Source: Nocardia brasiliensis IFM 10847
Lineage (GTDB): Bacteria; Actinomycetota; Actinomycetes; Mycobacteriales; Mycobacteriaceae
Length of the DNA stretch: 64,000 bases
NCBI RefSeq assembly: GCF_000710915.1
Contig: NZ_BAUA01000010.1
Span: forward strand, 42,752-106,751
Direction: 5' to 3'
Positions within the stretch are counted from its first letter, which is position 1, and each line of letters opens with the position of its first letter. The notes beneath the pieces were generated by a model. That model did no database searches and was not told the origin of the DNA. It was given only the letters and a program-made list of their open reading frames with translations. This document shows, one piece after another, positions 36,905 through 46,315 of this stretch. A program made the translations under genes and the position numbers.

Positions 36905-37557
36905 CTAATCTGACCCGCTTAGAACAACATTTCGCTGCCCGCTTCGAGCCCATCGATGACGACGAGTTCCAACAGCTCGTCGATGCCCTCGCGGATGAGG
37001 ACTGCCGTAATCTCGGCATCGCCGCCGCCCGCGACCATGAAGAAAAGATCGCCGCTGTGCGCCGCGACATCGCCGACATCGACCACAAAGGCAAACGACT
37101 CGTCGGTAGTCTGGAACTCGTCGATGAACCCGACCAGGAGATGCTCCGCGACATCAACGACCGCCGTCGCGAACTGCGTGAACAGCAATCACAGCTACGT
37201 GAACGGCTCAAAGGGCTGGAAGACGAACAACAACTCGTGCCCAACTCGGAACTGATCGAATCACTGCCCACCGGCTCCGTGCGTGTCGAGCAGATGCCAG
37301 AACAACTCGCCCGGACCTTGTTCGAAGCCCTACGACTCGAAATCCGCTACAACAAGCTTCAGCACCGGGCGACCTCCGCATCATTCTCGGGCCTGACACT
37401 GGCCGCCGCGCAGCGCACCGCCAAAACCGCCATCACGCAGAACGCCAACGGCACCACACACCCAGTGCCGCTGGCGTTCCCATGTTCGCTGCGCCCTCAG
37501 CGGGGCACGATAAGGATGGGAATCGTACCGACCAGCATCTTCTTGCTGGAAGGCTAG
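36892..37557 (+). pseudogene. large serine recombinase, C-terminal remnant
   Basis: 221 residues: NLTRLEQHFAARFEPIDDDEFQQLVDAL, a coiled-coil stretch AAVRRDIADIDHKGKRLVGSLELVDEPDQEMLRDINDRRRELREQ, and LPTGSVRVEQMPEQLARTLFEALRLEIRY. This is the tail of actinobacterial serine site-specific recombinases. The catalytic resolvase and zinc-ribbon domains are missing, so it is a truncated remnant of a second integrative element. Confidence 0.8.
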
Positions 37558-37683
37558 TGATCGAAGGCGACTTTGCGTTGTGATGGTTGCACGGGCTGGC
37601 GGTGTCGGTACGTTCAGTGGCAGGTCACCTACGCAGCGCTCGGTGCGGGGCTGCCTCCTCACCTGCTGCTGCGTGCCTGCCAG

Positions 37684-37935
37684 ATGCTGCGCGAGCTGTC
37701 TCCTCTGCATCGCGAGCTGCGTCACGCGATCCCCAACGTGTACAAGGGATTCGGTGAACTCAGCAAGGCGGCCTTCGAGCCCGGTGCGCTCGACCGCAAG
37801 ACCGAGGGGTTGCAGGGGTCTTTTGCTGCCGCCATCGAACCGGATCGGCGGCAGTGGGGAGCATCACTCTCTATACCCCATAGGGTATTTGTATACCCCA
37901 GGGGGTATATGGCACTCTGGAGGCATCGCAGGTGA
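37684..37935 (+). pseudogene. carboxymuconolactone decarboxylase/AhpD-like gene, truncated
   Basis: The start MLRELSPLHRELRHAIPNVYKGFGELSKAAFEPGALDRKT is a typical CMD-family N-terminus, normally continuing KELIALAIAVVEGC. Here it changes to EGLQGSFAAAIEPDRR and runs into the operator region. The catalytic CxxC is lost. Small CMD genes often accompany MBL-rhodanese genes, so this may be a relic of the same sulfur operon. Confidence 0.7.
37873..37909. promoter_or_regulatory. two CsoR/CstR-type operators before the MBL-rhodanese gene
   Basis: 37873-37888 is ATACCC-CATA-GGGTAT. 37892-37909 is a perfect palindrome TATACCCC-AG-GGGGTATA. Both match the TACCCC/GGGGTA pattern of DUF156 (CsoR/CstR/RcnR) repressors. 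A third copy precedes the repressor gene at 40450, so one regulator probably controls the whole unit. Confidence 0.85.
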
Positions 37936-37962
37936 AAGGGCCTGCCATCGAAGGACAAAGCA

Positions 37963-39342
37963 GTGATTCTCGAGCAGTACTACATCGAATGCCTTTCCCA
38001 CGCCTCGTACTTGATCGGCGACCCGCGCAGCGGCCGCGCCGTCGTGGTGGATCCGCGCCGTGACATCACCGACTACCTCGCCGATGTCGAGCGTTTCGGG
38101 CTGACCATCGAGGGCGTCATCAACACCCACTTCCACGCCGATTTCGTCTCCGGCCACCTCGAACTGGTCGATGCGACCGGTGCGTGGATCGGTTTCGGCG
38201 TCGACGCCGAAACCGACTACCCGATCCGCAGGCTCGCGCACGGTGAGCGAGTGAGCCTGGGCGATGTCGACATCGAGGTGCTGGCCACGCCGGGTCACAC
38301 CTGGGAGTCGATCAGCCTGCTGGTGCGCGAGCGCGCCGACGCCGAACCGGTGGCGGTGCTGACCGGTGATTCGCTGTTCATCGGCGATGTCGGCCGGCCC
38401 GACCTGGTGAACCTCGGTGACGGCAGCAGCGTCGAGTTGGCGCGCGCGATGTATCACTCGATCCACCGGGTCCTGCTCACCTTGCCGGATGCGGTGACGG
38501 TGTTGCCCGCGCATGGCGCGGGGTCGTCGTGCGGCAAGAACCTGTCGGCGGAGCTGACCTCCACCATCGGTGAACAGCGGCGCACCAACCCGTCGGTGCA
38601 GCCGATGAGTGAGGACGAGTTCGTCGCCCTGATCACCACCGACCAGCCGGCGGCGCCGGAATACTTCTATGTCGATGCGGCACTGAACAAGTCGCTGCAT
38701 CCGGTGCTGGACCCGAACCGGCGTATCCCCGAGTTGACCGCGGCGCGATTGCGCGCCGAACTCGCCTCGGCGACTCGCGTGATCGATGCCCGCTCACCCG
38801 ATGACTTCGCCGTCGCACATCTGCGCGGTTCGGTCAATGTCGGGTTCGAGGGGCGTTTCGCCGAGACCGGCGGCATCGTCGCCGACATCGGCGACCGTGT
38901 CGCCCTAATCGCCAATCCCGGCGACGAACAGGCTGCCGCCCTGCGGCTTTCGCGCATCGGCTCGGACGCGGTGATCGGCTACTTCACCGTCGACGCCACC
39001 GGCGGCTTCCCCGCCGAGCTGTCGGACCTGGTGCAGGCCGCACCCCGCACCGACGTCGCCGAGCTCGACCGGCTCGTCGCCGCCGACGCCGTCACCCTGA
39101 TCGACATCCGCAACCCCGCCGAACGAGAATTCGGCGTCATCCCGGAGGCGATCTCGATTCCCCTGGCGCAGTTGCGGTCTCGGCTGGGCGAACTGCCGGT
39201 CGAGCGTCCGATCGTGGTGCACTGCGCGGGTGGCTGGCGTTCGAGTGTCGCCGCGTCGATGCTGCGGGCCGCGGGTTTCGAGCGGGTCAGCGACCTACGT
39301 GGGGGCTTCAACGAGTGGGCGCAACGGCGAACGCTGCGGTGA
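37963..39342 (+). CDS. MBL-fold/rhodanese fusion, persulfide dioxygenase-sulfurtransferase (CstB-like)
   Basis: 459 aa, GTG start with GAAGGACAAAG upstream. The MBL domain has THFHADFVSGH at residues 55-65, TPGHTWES and LTGDSLFIGDVGRPDL: the ETHE1/persulfide-dioxygenase pattern with a mononuclear iron site. Two rhodanese domains follow. The first lacks the active Cys (VALIANPGDEQ). The second has it, in VVHCAGGWRS at about residue 421. It oxidises low-molecular-weight persulfide to sulfite and can transfer sulfur, in the cytoplasm. Operators upstream and a CstR-like repressor downstream support a sulfide-stress role. Confidence 0.92.
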   Translation: MILEQYYIECLSHASYLIGDPRSGRAVVVDPRRDITDYLADVERFGLTIEGVINTHFHADFVSGHLELVDATGAWIGFGVDAETDYPIRRLAHGERVSLGDVDIEVLATPGHTWESISLLVRERADAEPVAVLTGDSLFIGDVGRPDLVNLGDGSSVELARAMYHSIHRVLLTLPDAVTVLPAHGAGSSCGKNLSAELTSTIGEQRRTNPSVQPMSEDEFVALITTDQPAAPEYFYVDAALNKSLHPVLDPNRRIPELTAARLRAELASATRVIDARSPDDFAVAHLRGSVNVGFEGRFAETGGIVADIGDRVALIANPGDEQAAALRLSRIGSDAVIGYFTVDATGGFPAELSDLVQAAPRTDVAELDRLVAADAVTLIDIRNPAEREFGVIPEAISIPLAQLRSRLGELPVERPIVVHCAGGWRSSVAASMLRAAGFERVSDLRGGFNEWAQRRTLR

Positions 39343-39412
39343 CGAGGCGTCCGCGATCGCCCGCCCGGTGCACGGCCGGGCCGATGCGAGAAAGCGGCCG
39401 GAGGAGGAGACC

Positions 39413-40186
39413 ATGACGATGCTGGCGACACTCGCGCTGGGCGCAGCCATCGGTGTTCTCCTCGGTCTGCTCGGCGGCGGGGGTTCGATCCTGGCGGTTC
39501 CAGGATTGGTCTACGGGTTACGGATCCCGCTCGCGCACGCGGTGCCGATGTCGCTGCTGGTCGTCGGCATCGCCGCACTGTTCGGCAGCATAGGCCGGAT
39601 ACGAAACGGTCAGGTGCAATGGCAGGTCGCGGCGGTGTTCGCGGCCACCGGTCTCCCGGCCGCGTTCGCCGGCAGTGCGATCAATCGACTGCTGCCGCCG
39701 GCGGTCACCCTCGGTGGCTTCGCGGTACTGATGGTCGTTTCCGGGGTGCGGATGTTGTCGAAATCGCAAGGCGCCGGTGTCGCATGCCGCACCGACGCGA
39801 ACACCGTCGACTGGCGGCGCTGTATCTCACGCGCGGTGCCGATCGGCCTCGGCGTCGGTTTCCTGACCGGCCTGTTCGGAGTCGGCGGCGGGTTCCTGAT
39901 CATTCCGGCGCTGGTGCTGATGCTCGGTCTGGACATGGTCACGGCGATCGGCACGTCGCTGGTCATAGTGGTCGCGAACTCCGCGTCCGGGATGCTCGCC
40001 TACCTCGGCAATCTCAGTCTCGACTGGCGTCTGGCCGCCGCGTTCACCGCTGCCGCGATCATCGGCTCGCTGGCCGCGGGTCGTTTCGGCGCGACGGTCG
40101 ACACGAATCGGCTGCGGACCTGGTTCGCCTACCTCGTCTTCGCGGTGGCCGCCTTCGTCCTCGCCAAAGTTCTGTTCCTCCACTGA
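39413..40186 (+). CDS. TauE/SafE (TSUP) family sulfite/anion exporter
   Basis: 257 aa from the ATG at 39413, with GAGGAGGAG upstream. The two-fold TSUP repeat is visible: GAAIGVLLGLLGGGGSILAVPGLVY near the N-terminus and GLGVGFLTGLFGVGGGFLIIPALVL in the second half. About eight membrane helices. It probably exports sulfite made by the preceding persulfide dioxygenase, as proposed for cst-type operons. Confidence 0.93.
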   Translation: MTMLATLALGAAIGVLLGLLGGGGSILAVPGLVYGLRIPLAHAVPMSLLVVGIAALFGSIGRIRNGQVQWQVAAVFAATGLPAAFAGSAINRLLPPAVTLGGFAVLMVVSGVRMLSKSQGAGVACRTDANTVDWRRCISRAVPIGLGVGFLTGLFGVGGGFLIIPALVLMLGLDMVTAIGTSLVIVVANSASGMLAYLGNLSLDWRLAAAFTAAAIIGSLAAGRFGATVDTNRLRTWFAYLVFAVAAFVLAKVLFLH

Positions 40187-40214
40187 ATCCGAAGTATCGA
40201 AGAAAGGAAAACCC

Positions 40215-40716
<502 letters not shown>

Positions 40717-40943
40717 CGTGTGCGGAGCTCGAACGCTCGCCTTGCGGGAAAGTCGCTGGCTACGTAGTCGACGCAGTGGCGTTCACCAGATGAACATCGT
40801 TGTGCGGCTTTGTCGGTCCAATGGTGTGTCTTGGAAGCGGTCGAGCTTCGCTTGCCTGAGATCTCCCGACCGGGAATTCGGTCTCGCCGACGTCGACCGG
40901 TATCCGGGGCGGCACTACCGCCATCATCGAAAATATTTGACGG

Positions 40944-42719
40944 TCAATGAGTTTCGCTAACACCGAGGGCTGCTCTCGAGTCGGTCAGTGCGGTGAGGGC
41001 GGGGATTCCGACGGGTTCGGTGGCGAGGGTGGGGATGACGGCATAGCGCTGGGTGTGATGGGTGACATCGCTGATCGGGGCGAGTTCGGCGTTGGCGCGT
41101 TGTTGCAGCAGCGGGTCGGTGGGTGCGGCGGCGGTGAGGCTGTTGTTGATGATCCAGGCCCACGGGTGGATTCCGGCTCGTTCGAGATCTGTTTGCAGGT
41201 CCAGGGCTTCGAGGACCGGGGTGGTTTCGGGCAGGGTGATCAGCAGGACCTTGGTCGCGGCGGGGTTCTGCAGTCGCATCAGCGGGGTGGTGAAACGGAT
41301 GCCTGGCGCGAGTTGGCGCACGATGTCGCGGTGGTAGGAGCCGGTGGCGTCGAGCAGCAGCAGCGTGTGACCGGTCGGGGCGGTGTCGATGACGACGAAG
41401 CGCCGCCGGGATTCGGCGATCACATGCGAGAAGGCTTGGAAGACAGCGACTTCGTCGGTGCACGGGGAGAGCAGGTCTTCGGCGAGCGCGGCGCGGCCGG
41501 CGTCATCGAGGGTGGCTCCCTTGGTGGCCATCACGCGGGCGCGATAGTCCTCGACCGCCTGGGCCGGGTCGATGCGCGACAGGTGCAGGTGCTCGAGGCT
41601 GCCGCCGAGCGTCTCGGCGAGGTTGGCGGCGGGGTCGGTGGTCGACAGGTGTACATCGTGACCGCGGCGTGCGAGGGCCACCGCGACCGCGGCGGCAACG
41701 GTCGTCTTCCCGACTCCGCCTTTGCCCATGCACATGATCAGGCACGGACCCTCGTCCTCGATGTCGTCGATCAGCTGCGCCAACGTTGCGTGCACGGGGG
41801 CGTTCGATGCGGTGGTGGTGGCTTGTGACGGCGGGGTGGGGTCGAACAAGGTGGTGAGGGCGTCGATGCCGACGATGTTGGCCGGTTTGAGTTCGACCAG
41901 GTCGCGTGGGAGGACCGCGACGGTGTCGGGCATGGCTGCGAGCGCGGCGCGTTCACGGCGGTGGACGGCAGCGGCGAGCGGGTCGGTGGTTCGGACGGTA
42001 TCGGGCAGGACGCCGTTGACGACGACGTACTGGTTGTTCATGCCGATGGCAGCGAGTTCTGTTCGGGTGCGGGCGATTTCGGCCAGCGCCGAGCGGGCGG
42101 GCCGGGCGACCAGGATGACTCGGGTACGGTCCGGGTCGGCGAGCGTGGTGACCGCTGCGGCGTAGACGGCCTTGTGCTTGTCCAGCCCCGACAGTGGCCC
42201 CAGACAGGTGGCATCCCCACCGCCAGTGAGGAACTGGCTCCAGTTCCCGGGCAGTTGCAGTAGGCGGATGGTGTGCCCGGTGGGTGCGGTGTCGAACAGG
42301 ATGTGGTCGTAGCCGCCGGTGTCGTCGGTGAGCAGCATGGTGAACTCGTTGAACGAGGCGATCTCGGTGGTGCACGAACCCGACAATTGTTCGGCCATCG
42401 CCGCGATATCGGTGTCGGGGACGGTGCCGCGCAGCGGCGCGATGATCCGTTCCCGGTATGCTTGCACGGCCTGCTCGGGGTCTATCTCGAGAGCCCACAG
42501 GCCGTCCAGTCCCGGGATTGCGGTGACGGTGTTTCCGATCGCCAGTCCGAATACCTGGCCCACGTTCGATGCCGGATCGGTGGAAACCAGCAGCACCCGC
42601 TTGCCCGCGCGCGCCAACTTCACCGCCGCCGCACAGGCGATCGAGGTCTTGCCGACGCCGCCCTTGCCTGTGAAGAACAAGTACCGCGGGGCCTCAGCGA
42701 GGAACTTCATGACGGCCAT
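40944..42719 (-). CDS. arsA: arsenite-stimulated ATPase ArsA, tandem type
   Basis: About 591 aa from the ATG at 42719; an ATG at 42710 is equally plausible. Two P-loop halves: FFTGKGGVGKTS near the N-terminus and CMGKGGVGKTT in the middle, each followed by FDTAPTGHT or IDTAPTGHT (DTAP motif). Cys residues matching the three arsenite ligands of E. coli ArsA are present: GSCTTEI (116), DATCLGP (172) and LSPCTDE in the second half. It energises arsenite extrusion with a membrane partner. No arsB/acr3, arsD or arsR is found in the window, so it is an orphan. Confidence 0.92.
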   Translation of the reverse strand: MAVMKFLAEAPRYLFFTGKGGVGKTSIACAAAVKLARAGKRVLLVSTDPASNVGQVFGLAIGNTVTAIPGLDGLWALEIDPEQAVQAYRERIIAPLRGTVPDTDIAAMAEQLSGSCTTEIASFNEFTMLLTDDTGGYDHILFDTAPTGHTIRLLQLPGNWSQFLTGGGDATCLGPLSGLDKHKAVYAAAVTTLADPDRTRVILVARPARSALAEIARTRTELAAIGMNNQYVVVNGVLPDTVRTTDPLAAAVHRRERAALAAMPDTVAVLPRDLVELKPANIVGIDALTTLFDPTPPSQATTTASNAPVHATLAQLIDDIEDEGPCLIMCMGKGGVGKTTVAAAVAVALARRGHDVHLSTTDPAANLAETLGGSLEHLHLSRIDPAQAVEDYRARVMATKGATLDDAGRAALAEDLLSPCTDEVAVFQAFSHVIAESRRRFVVIDTAPTGHTLLLLDATGSYHRDIVRQLAPGIRFTTPLMRLQNPAATKVLLITLPETTPVLEALDLQTDLERAGIHPWAWIINNSLTAAAPTDPLLQQRANAELAPISDVTHHTQRYAVIPTLATEPVGIPALTALTDSRAALGVSETH

Positions 42720-42918
42720 CGACTCCAACACCTCTCGATCACACACCACAGACAACGGACTCGGCGCCGCCTCCATCTGACCGCACCGGCCCGCTGCGCG
42801 TGCAGAGCCGAACGTCACCGGCAACCAGGTCGAACAGCAACGGCCAAAATCGAGTCGATCGTCGGGGTTCCTTGGGTGAAACCTGCTGGGTGCATGGGGC
42901 GTTTCGAGCGTAGCTCAA

Positions 42919-42961
42919 GTCAGGCCCCTGACCAGCGCATCAGCGTATATGGTCAGGGGCC
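42919..42961. repeat. second copy of the tRNA-Asn downstream hairpin
   Basis: Hairpin arms 42923-42934 and 42950-42961 (GGCCCCTGACCA / TGGTCAGGGGCC). The left arm with its flank (AGCTCAAGTCAGGCCCCTGACCA type, 42912-42934) matches 29345-29367 in 20 of 23 positions. It may act as a terminator or mark the distal end of the island that starts at tRNA-Asn. Confidence 0.6.
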
Positions 42962-44134
42962 GAGTTCGTCTCCAGATCATGAAGGTCTCCAGTAAGTCCC
43001 CCACAAGTTGGAACCCGTCCTTCCGTGTCCTCACCGTGACCGAGTGGCTGAGTTACGGCTCGAAGGGGATTGCTCGGCGGTGAGCGCGCGACCGTCTCGG
43101 GTGTGACCCAGTTGATTGCGTTGACGCACGCTCAGCGCGTCCTGGTTGCTCGCCGAGCCTGGCTTCGGACGCGCTACCTGCGCCTGCGGAATCGTTTCGT
43201 TTTGTGGGTTCCGGTGCGGGTTCTGTGTTCGGGGGTGATGTCGGAAAGCTGCGAGACAACCCGGCTGGCTCGGCACCCGCTGGGTTGTTTGATTGTCCTG
43301 TGCTGCAAAGGAAATCATGGTGACGGCTTGGCTCGTCGAGTGGAAGCCGTGGAGGCGGTCATGGCGAATGCATTGCTGGTGTATGGGGAGTGCAGTGACG
43401 GGTCGCCTGTGGCAGGAGGAGATCGCGGACTCGGACGAGCATCGGGTGCGGGCGGTCCAGCTGCCACTGACCTCGTTCACCGAGACATCGTCACGCTGAA
43501 CGCCTCAAGGGCCGTGATGCGGTATGCGCTCCGTGCACCCGGGTGTCAGTAGTCGGTGGAAACCTGAGGGTGGTCTGACCGCCCACTGACCACCCGTTCT
43601 GCGTCTCCATCAACCGGCAACGAATAGCGGCGTGGCTCAGTCGCAAGTGACCGGTTGCGTTTCGACGTGGGCGAGGGCGAGCGAGGTCCGGACACCGTCG
43701 CTGGATTCTGGCCCGCAGTATCGGCGGTGCCGACGGCCGTGGCGGGGTCCTGCGCGCAGTCGGTAGTGGCGTGCCCGAGTTGCGAGCTGGCGGATGTGGT
43801 GGCCGGCCGCGATGAAATCCGAGCGGCGTCGGTGGACACATGGCGGTGGTTTGCTGTGATGGACACATGAAGGCCGATGACACTGATGTAGCAGGTGCGA
43901 TCTGGTCCTGCGGGCGGTAGCTCGAATCATGAGGCGCACGCATCGGCACTGCCCGGCAGACGAGCGTATGACCGATGAAGTGCCCTGCGGGTGGGCCAAC
44001 TTCCGCTGCCTTCGGTCGGGTCGTTGGATGTTGCGTTACCCAAGCGATATCATTTGCGCTGGCGCAGTGCGACTCGTGTGAGGGTGCGGGTGCGGCGGCG
44101 CTGCTGCTGGTGGACTTCCAACATCGGAGAACTC
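42962..44134. other. intergenic/degenerate region
   Basis: Nearly 1.2 kb without a convincing conserved gene. Long frames on both strands look like compositional artefacts of high GC. Only one short frame (43317-43499) has a good ribosome site. Probably eroded island flank. Confidence 0.5.
43317..43499 (+). CDS. possible 60-aa hypothetical protein
   Basis: ATG with AAGGAAATC directly upstream. Trp-rich start (MVTAWLVEWKPWRRSWRMHCWC) and a plausible C-terminal half (LWQEEIADSDEHRVRAVQLPLTSFTE). No family recognised; it is supported by start context only. Confidence 0.35.
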   Translation: MVTAWLVEWKPWRRSWRMHCWCMGSAVTGRLWQEEIADSDEHRVRAVQLPLTSFTETSSR

Positions 44135-45019
44135 GTGACCGCAGAACCTGCCCAGATCGTTGTCGATCCTGGAGTCGCAGAGCGCGGCCCGACGGCGCTG
44201 CGGATCGCGGTCGGTGGCCAGCTCCGCAAACTGCGTGAATATCGTGGCATCACACCGCAAGAGGCGGGTGACCACATTCGCGGCTCGTATGCCAAGATCA
44301 GCCGGCTCGAGCTGGGGCGCACCGGGTTCAAAGAACGTGACATCGTGGATCTGCTGGATCTGTACGGAGTGGCGGATTCCGAGCAGCGGGCGATGTTCGT
44401 CGACCTGGCGCGCAAAGCGAATGAGCCGGGTTGGTGGCATCGGTACAACGACCTGTTGCCGCAATGGTTCGAGACCTACGTCGGTCTCGAGGGCGCGGCA
44501 CGGCTGATCAGAACCTATGAGGGCCAACTGGTTCCAGGTTTGTTGCAGACCGCGAACTACGCTGCCGCCGTTGTCGGGATGGGTGAGAAGACCGACGAGG
44601 CTGCGCGGCGCGTGGAGTTGCGTAGTGACCGGCAACGAATCCTGAATGCCCCCGGTGGCCCGGTCTTGTGGGCGGTTCTCGATGAGGCGGTGCTGCATCG
44701 TCCGGTCGGCGGTGCGGCGGTTCAGCGGGAACAGATCGAGCATCTCGTGCATATGTCGACCAAGCCCAACGTGACGATCCAGGTGCTGTCCTACCGCTCC
44801 GGTGGCAGCGCGGCCGCGGGGAGTTCGTTCACCATGCTGCGCTTCGCCGAACAGGATTTGCCGGACATCATCTACTTGGAGCAGCTGACCACCGCGCTGT
44901 ATTTGGATCGTAAGGAGGATGTTCGCCTCTACCGCGGGGTCATGGACCGCCTCTCGGTTCAGGCGGAGTCACCGGATCGTTCACGCGAGTTGATGATCGC
45001 CGCCGCTGCGGCGCTGTAA
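44135..45019 (+). CDS. XRE-type helix-turn-helix regulator with DUF5753
   Basis: 294 aa from a GTG at 44135 with CGGAGAA upstream. HTH: LRIAVGGQLRKLREYRGITPQEAGDHIRGSYAKISRLELGRTGF. DUF5753 follows: YEGQLVPGLLQTANYAAAVV...VELRSDRQRIL...VLDEAVLHRPVGG...IQVLSYRSGGSAA. In Streptomyces and Nocardia such genes usually pair with a DUF397 gene; none is seen next to this one. The role is inferred to be developmental or toxin-antitoxin-like regulation. Confidence 0.92.
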   Translation: MTAEPAQIVVDPGVAERGPTALRIAVGGQLRKLREYRGITPQEAGDHIRGSYAKISRLELGRTGFKERDIVDLLDLYGVADSEQRAMFVDLARKANEPGWWHRYNDLLPQWFETYVGLEGAARLIRTYEGQLVPGLLQTANYAAAVVGMGEKTDEAARRVELRSDRQRILNAPGGPVLWAVLDEAVLHRPVGGAAVQREQIEHLVHMSTKPNVTIQVLSYRSGGSAAAGSSFTMLRFAEQDLPDIIYLEQLTTALYLDRKEDVRLYRGVMDRLSVQAESPDRSRELMIAAAAAL

Positions 45020-45070
45020 GGCCACGCCGGCCGTACACGAGTCCGTGGAATGCCCCGGTATCGTGATCCC

Positions 45071-45721
45071 ATGATCGGGGCGGTCGTGTTCGATGTCGGT
45101 GAAACTCTCGTCGACGAGACCCGCGAGTACGGGACTTGGGCGGATTGGCTTGGTGTGCCGCGACATACGTTCGCGGCGGTGTTGGGCGCGACGATCGCTC
45201 TGGGCCGCGATTACCGCGACGTATTCGGGGTTTTTCAGCCGGGTTTCGATCTTGCCCGCGAGCGCGAAGCGCGTGCTCAGGCGGGCAGGCCGGAGACCTA
45301 CGGCGAGGAGGACCTGTATCCGGACGTGCGTCCGGCCTTGTCGAAACTGCGCGAATTGGGTGTGTGGGTTGGGGTTGTCGGCAACCAGACCGTTCGATCG
45401 GGGCGCATCCTGCGCAGCCTTGACCTGCCTGCCGATTTCATTGCGACTTCGGATGATTGGGGCGTGGCGAAGCCCTCGCCGGAGTTCTTCGCCAAAGTGG
45501 TCGAGGTCGCGCCGTGTACTGGCGAGGAGATCGTCTACGTCGGAGACCGGATCGATAACGACGTCGCGCCCGCGAAGGCGGCGGGCATGCGCACCGCCTA
45601 TATCCAGCGTGCCCCGTGGGGATGGATCCATCGAGACAAGCCTGAGGTTGCGAGGCTGTCCGATTGGCGGATCCGCGACCTTACCGAGCTGCCCGGAATC
45701 GTTGTGGCCGAGAACGTTTAG
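45071..45721 (+). CDS. HAD-superfamily hydrolase
   Basis: 216 aa from the ATG at 45071. HAD motif I is VFDVGETLVDET; the second Asp of DxD is Glu, as in some members. Motif II is VVGNQT, motif III is GVAKPSPEFF with the catalytic Lys, and motif IV is VYVGDRIDNDVAPAKAAGM. Phosphatase-like; substrate unknown. It lies 51 bases after the XRE gene and may share its transcript. Confidence 0.9.
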   Translation: MIGAVVFDVGETLVDETREYGTWADWLGVPRHTFAAVLGATIALGRDYRDVFGVFQPGFDLAREREARAQAGRPETYGEEDLYPDVRPALSKLRELGVWVGVVGNQTVRSGRILRSLDLPADFIATSDDWGVAKPSPEFFAKVVEVAPCTGEEIVYVGDRIDNDVAPAKAAGMRTAYIQRAPWGWIHRDKPEVARLSDWRIRDLTELPGIVVAENV

Positions 45722-45731
45722 ACCAGGCCAC

Positions 45732-46292
45732 TCAGCACTGGTCGACAACCCTGCGTACCAGCTCGCGCGCGTACTCCACATCGATGGCACTGGGGCGCAG
45801 GAGGATTCGGTACATGATAGGGGCGACCAGTTGGTCGAGCACGGGTTCTAGGGCGGGCGGGGATTCGCCGCGGCTGGTGGCTCGGTCGAGGATGGTGGCG
45901 ATTTGGTCGGCGGCGAATTGGGAGCATTGGCCGGCGTTGGCGCCTTCGGGGTCGGCGAGGAGGGCGTCGCGGAGGTAGGCGCGGCCGGGTGGGGAGTCCA
46001 TTTCTTCGATGAATTGTTCGGTCCAGGCGCGCAGGTCGGCTCGGAGGTCGCCGTGGTCTTCGGGTGGGCTGTCGGGGCGCAGGCGTTCTACGGCGACGTC
46101 GGAGAGCAGTTCCTGCAGGTCGCCCCAGCGGCGGTAGATGGTGGAGGGGGTGACGCCGGCGCGGGCGGCGATCCGCGGCACGGTGAGAGCGGCCCGGCCC
46201 ACCTCCGCGTCGAGTTCACGGACGGCGGTGTGGACCGACTGCTGGACCCTGGCGCTGCGCCCGCCGGGTCGAACTATCGGTCTGCGGCTCAC
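45732..46292 (-). CDS. TetR family transcriptional regulator
   Basis: 186 aa. HTH: VGRAALTVPRIAARAGVTPSTIYRRWGDLQELLSDV, the TetR_C_33-like type with IYRRW. The C-terminal region includes LRAWTEQFIEEMDSPPGRAYLRDALLAD. Transcribed toward the HAD gene and 23 bases downstream of the amidase stop; it may be the third gene of the amidase operon and regulate it. Confidence 0.92.
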   Translation of the reverse strand: MSRRPIVRPGGRSARVQQSVHTAVRELDAEVGRAALTVPRIAARAGVTPSTIYRRWGDLQELLSDVAVERLRPDSPPEDHGDLRADLRAWTEQFIEEMDSPPGRAYLRDALLADPEGANAGQCSQFAADQIATILDRATSRGESPPALEPVLDQLVAPIMYRILLRPSAIDVEYARELVRRVVDQC

Positions 46293-46315
46293 TGCTCCAC
46301 CTTAAAGGGGTGCGT

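Noticed and set aside
43031..43480. Minus-strand 149-aa protein
   Set aside because: Low-complexity frame with no ribosome site or domain in a degenerate region.
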